Below are positions 6,358-8,455 of a DNA stretch of 8,455 nucleotides, one piece after another. The translations under genes and the position numbers were made by a program. Location of the stretch: positions 1 to 8,455 of the forward strand of contig DCYM01000127.1 of the NCBI GenBank assembly GCA_002331465.1, given 5' to 3'. Numbering within the stretch: the stretch's first letter is position 1; every line of letters begins with the position of its first letter. The notes below the pieces were generated by a model, which was not told the origin of the DNA, did no database searches, and saw only the letters and a program-made list of their open reading frames with translations. Origin of the DNA: Candidatus Neomicrothrix sp. UBA2110. GTDB taxonomy: Bacteria > Actinomycetota > Acidimicrobiia > Acidimicrobiales > Poriferisodalaceae.

Positions 6358-7395
6358 TTAGTTAACGTCGCCGCCTGATGCTTCAGTAACGTTCTGCTTA
6401 CCTGCGGTGATCCATGGCATCATCGCCCGTAATTCATCTCCCACGGCTTCGATGGGGTGCTGTTTTCCTTCCTCCACAAGCCGCTTATAATTGGGTAACC
6501 CATTTCGATTCTCGTCGATCCATTCCTTCGCGAAGCTGCCGTCTTGGATCTCAGCCAGAATCCGTCTCATCTCTGCTCGTGTTTCATCAGTGATGATCCG
6601 AGGTCCTCGAGTTAAGTCACCATATTCGGCGGTGGTTGAAATTGAATAACGCATTCCCGCGATTCCTGCTTCGTATATGAAATCTACGATCAACTTCACT
6701 TCGTGGAGCGTTTCAAAGTAGGCCGACTCAGGCTGATAACCCGCGTCGACAAGTGTGTCGTAGCCCGCTCGAATTAATTCGGTCAATCCACCACAGAGCA
6801 CAACTTGTTCGCCGAATAAGTCGGTCTCGGTTTCCTCTGCGAACGTCGTGTTCAATACACCGCCGCGAGTACCTCCGATGCCCTTGGCGTATGCGAGAGC
6901 ATCGGCTAACGCGTTGCCAGTGGCGTCCTGGTGAATTGCGACAAGCGCTGGCACGCCGCCGCCCTCGGCATAGGTCCGGCGAACGTTGTGTCCCGGTCCC
7001 TTCGGCGCGATCATCCACACGTCGACGTCTTCAGGAGGCTGGATTTGATCAAAATGAATATTGAAACCATGCGAAAACGCAAGGGCGTTGCCAGCAGACA
7101 GATTTGGGGCAATTTGTTCTGCATAGACCGCGGCCTGGTCGGTGTCGGGCAGGGCCATCATCATGACATCAGCTTGCGCCGCAGCTTCAGAAATACTCAG
7201 CACCCGTAAGCCCTCTGCTTCGGCCTTCGCAATTGACGAGGATCCGTCACGAAGGCCAACAACCACGTTGACTCCACTGTCGCGAAGGTTCAGAGCGTGG
7301 GCATGCCCTTGCGAGCCGTAGCCCATGATTGCGATGGTGCGCCCCGTGAGGCGCCCTAAATCAGCGTCGGCTTCGTAATAAATAGTGGCTGGCAT
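6358..7395 (-). CDS. ilvC: Ketol-acid reductoisomerase, class I (short form)
   Basis: Isomerises and reduces 2-acetolactate (or 2-aceto-2-hydroxybutyrate) to the dihydroxy acid with Mg2+ and NAD(P)H, the second common step of valine and isoleucine synthesis. At 345 residues it is the short class I form. The N-terminal Rossmann domain carries GYGSQGHAHALNLRDSG (25-41). The beta2-alphaB loop GLRDGSSS (47-54) has Arg and several Ser, the pattern usually tied to NADPH preference. Active-site residues by alignment to the Pseudomonas enzyme: H109 (SHGFNIHF), K132 (PKGPGH), D192 and E196 (TDLFGEQ), E228 and E232 (ETLHEVK), S253 (YSIS). All are present. The ATG start has CAGGAG 7 bases upstream. It follows ilvN by 64 bases containing inverted repeats and is followed by yqgE, as part of the ilvB-ilvN-ilvC run. 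Confidence 0.98.
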   Translation of the reverse strand: MPATIYYEADADLGRLTGRTIAIMGYGSQGHAHALNLRDSGVNVVVGLRDGSSSIAKAEAEGLRVLSISEAAAQADVMMMALPDTDQAAVYAEQIAPNLSAGNALAFSHGFNIHFDQIQPPEDVDVWMIAPKGPGHNVRRTYAEGGGVPALVAIHQDATGNALADALAYAKGIGGTRGGVLNTTFAEETETDLFGEQVVLCGGLTELIRAGYDTLVDAGYQPESAYFETLHEVKLIVDFIYEAGIAGMRYSISTTAEYGDLTRGPRIITDETRAEMRRILAEIQDGSFAKEWIDENRNGLPNYKRLVEEGKQHPIEAVGDELRAMMPWITAGKQNVTEASGGDVN

Positions 7396-7402
7396 CGATG
7401 TG

Positions 7403-7408
7403 CTCCTG
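7403..7408 (-). promoter_or_regulatory. Ribosome binding site of ilvC
   Basis: On the minus strand CAGGAG lies 7 bases before the ilvC ATG. It is the same motif and spacing as in front of the aminotransferase gene, and it confirms the ATG at 7395. Confidence 0.75.
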
Positions 7409-7413
7409 ATGGA

Positions 7414-7448
7414 AGAAACCGCAGTGCGGCTAAAGGTGGTCCGTTTCT
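7414..7448 (-). promoter_or_regulatory. Nested inverted repeats in the ilvN-ilvC gap
   Basis: The 64-base gap holds an outer repeat, AGAAAC with GTTTCT (7443-7448 and 7414-7419), around an inner palindrome CCGCACTGCGG (7419-7429). On the minus strand the inner hairpin is followed by TTTCTTCC, a pyrimidine run resembling a weak terminator or attenuator ahead of ilvC. The outer and inner stems share one base, so they can nearly stack or compete. This may be an RNA processing or attenuation element that sets IlvC level apart from IlvBN; no leader peptide was seen. The stems are short and the function is inferred. Confidence 0.35.
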
Positions 7449-7459
7449 AGAGATGATTC

Positions 7460-7966
7460 TCAGCCACTGAGGCGGCCTAGCGCAATCCGACCCGTTCGCT
7501 GTAGCTCGAGAATTCCAAACTTGTGGAGTGCAGTTTCGCAGAGATCAAGTTGGTCAGGGTGCGCGTGAAGGCTGACTATCAGCTCTTCACCGTTGGAATC
7601 AACGATCGATCCCCCATATTGCGTCAGCAGTTGCTCCACCGCTTGGGCGTCTTTGCCAGATACTCGCGCCAGCATCAATTCACGTTCGATCGAAGAAGCA
7701 GGCTGTAGTTCGGTGATTTCGAGAACGTTGACGAGCTTGTCGAGTTGCTTTGCTATCTGGGTCACATCGGTATTGTGGACGTCCACCACGATGCTGATTC
7801 TGCTGAGCGAGACGTCGTCAGTGGGTGCGACTGCTAGCGAAAAGATGTTGAAACCTCTGCGGCTAAACAAACCCGCTATTCGAGACAGAACACCGAACCG
7901 ATTCTCGACAAGCACCGTGAGGATATGAAGATTGTGCTCAGCGTGGGCACCACGAGCTTCTGTCAC
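7460..7966 (-). CDS. ilvN: Acetolactate synthase small (regulatory) subunit
   Basis: Regulatory subunit of acetohydroxyacid synthase. It activates IlvB and usually confers valine feedback. The 168 residues are typical, with an N-terminal ACT domain (about 13-86) and a C-terminal small-subunit domain (about 95-166). VLVENRFGVLSRIAGLFSRR (18-37) followed by GFNI is the effector-binding face; residues matching N11, G14 and N29 of E. coli IlvH are kept (N22, G25, N40), so valine sensitivity is predicted. One difference stands out: the usual NIESL reads NIFSL, with Phe at 42. KQLDKLVNV (73-81) and RTGRIALGR (157-165) are also typical. The GTG start overlaps the ilvB stop in GTGA (4 bases), so translation is coupled to ilvB. 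A weak AAAGG lies upstream within ilvB. Confidence 0.96.
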   Translation of the reverse strand: MTEARGAHAEHNLHILTVLVENRFGVLSRIAGLFSRRGFNIFSLAVAPTDDVSLSRISIVVDVHNTDVTQIAKQLDKLVNVLEITELQPASSIERELMLARVSGKDAQAVEQLLTQYGGSIVDSNGEELIVSLHAHPDQLDLCETALHKFGILELQRTGRIALGRLSG

Positions 7967-8455
7967 GATGGCGCCGTACCTTTAGCTTTAGCGTCTGCGT
8001 CTCCTTCGGGACCGAGAATAATGTCGTCGTTGGATCCCCCAGCAGGAACCATCGGATAGACCTTTTCGAATGCATCAACTCGAAAATCAATGACGACGGG
8101 GCGATCGTTGATGGAGTTTGCCTTTTCGATGGCGGGGAGAACTTCTTCAGCGGATTCGACGCGAATTCCGACACACCCCATCGCCTCGGCCCATCCCACA
8201 TAGTCAGGATGATCAGGGCTTAGGTAAACCTGGCTGTAACGCTTTTCGTAGAACAACTCCTGCCATTGACGCACCATCCCCAGATAGGCGTTATTCAAAA
8301 TCGCTATTTTGACCGGAATTTTTTCCGCTGCGGCAGTGATGAGCTCCTGCGCTGTCATCTGAAAGCACCCGTCGCCATCGATGGCCCAGACAGTTCGTTC
8401 AGGTTGTCCGGCTTTCGCTCCTATTGCAGCCGGGACAGCGAACCCCATGGTTCCT
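7963..8455 (-). CDS. ilvB: Acetolactate synthase large (catalytic) subunit, 5' part beyond window edge
   Basis: C-terminal part of the TPP-dependent acetohydroxyacid synthase, which condenses two pyruvates or pyruvate plus 2-oxobutyrate. About 163 residues are visible of a family length near 570-620. The frame runs off the right edge with GT before the methionine at 8448, so that methionine is internal (GTMGFAVPAAIG is a conserved stretch). The TPP/Mg motif is seen as GDG (residues 25-27 counted from that Met) to NN (52-53), followed by GMVRQWQELFY. The tryptophan in RQW (codon at 8263-8265) aligns with the herbicide-contact tryptophan of plant and yeast enzymes and is wild type here. The C-terminus ends with a short, low-conservation tail rich in Ala, Asp and Lys. 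It overlaps ilvN by 4 bases. Its promoter and any leader lie outside the window. Confidence 0.97.
   Translation of the reverse strand, partial: GTMGFAVPAAIGAKAGQPERTVWAIDGDGCFQMTAQELITAAAEKIPVKIAILNNAYLGMVRQWQELFYEKRYSQVYLSPDHPDYVGWAEAMGCVGIRVESAEEVLPAIEKANSINDRPVVIDFRVDAFEKVYPMVPAGGSNDDIILGPEGDADAKAKGTAPS

Noticed and set aside
8446..8448. ATG as the start of a short acetolactate synthase gene
   Set aside because: It sits within the conserved GTMGFA stretch near the TPP site of IlvB, and the frame continues past the right edge. The gene is truncated by the window, not short.
1..8455. Search for mobile elements, CRISPR repeats, tRNA or rRNA genes, phage or defence genes
   Set aside because: No repeated spacers, transposase-like frames, cloverleaf-like segments or long repeats were seen. 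Genes account for nearly all bases and all are amino-acid biosynthesis or yqgE.

Overview
The window is a compact block of primary-metabolism genes for branched-chain amino acids and serine. It is most likely from an actinobacterium of intermediate base composition (roughly half G+C, judged by eye from a few lines). Three things point there. SerC is the mycobacterial/actinobacterial form of phosphoserine aminotransferase, whose long motifs differ from the E. coli type. GTG is the start codon of four of the seven genes whose starts are visible. The ilvB-ilvN-ilvC order is the usual actinobacterial one. The deeper lineage cannot be fixed from this sequence, but tight packing (gaps of 1 to 64 bases) suggests a streamlined genome, perhaps an uncultured aquatic lineage.

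Layout from left to right. Bases 1-1742 (+) hold the 3' part of leuC and all of leuD, the two subunits of isopropylmalate isomerase. Convergent to them, bases 1758-4524 (-) hold a two-gene unit: a class I aminotransferase followed after a single base by serA (phosphoglycerate dehydrogenase). A 60-base divergent control region (4525-4584) with nested inverted repeats separates this unit from serC (4585-5703, +). Convergent to serC is a minus-strand run, read right to left: ilvB (cut by the right edge), ilvN (4-base overlap), ilvC and yqgE (5732-8455).

The genes join into two pathways. IlvBN condenses pyruvate (or pyruvate plus 2-oxobutyrate) and IlvC isomerises and reduces the product, giving the dihydroxy acids that lead to valine and isoleucine. 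LeuCD acts in the branch from 2-oxoisovalerate to leucine. SerA and SerC carry out the first two steps from 3-phosphoglycerate to phosphoserine. The class I aminotransferase probably links glutamate with an oxo acid such as oxaloacetate, but its exact substrate is not settled by sequence. YqgE is a conserved protein of unknown biochemical role that appears to ride on the ilv transcript.

I found no mobile element, CRISPR array, RNA gene, toxin or defence gene, and no intergenic stretch longer than 64 bases. Every complete gene reads through without frameshift and keeps its catalytic residues. I do not see an undescribed system. The points worth a second look are regulatory: the palindromic divergent region, the hairpins before yqgE and ilvC, and a hairpin over the serA stop codon.
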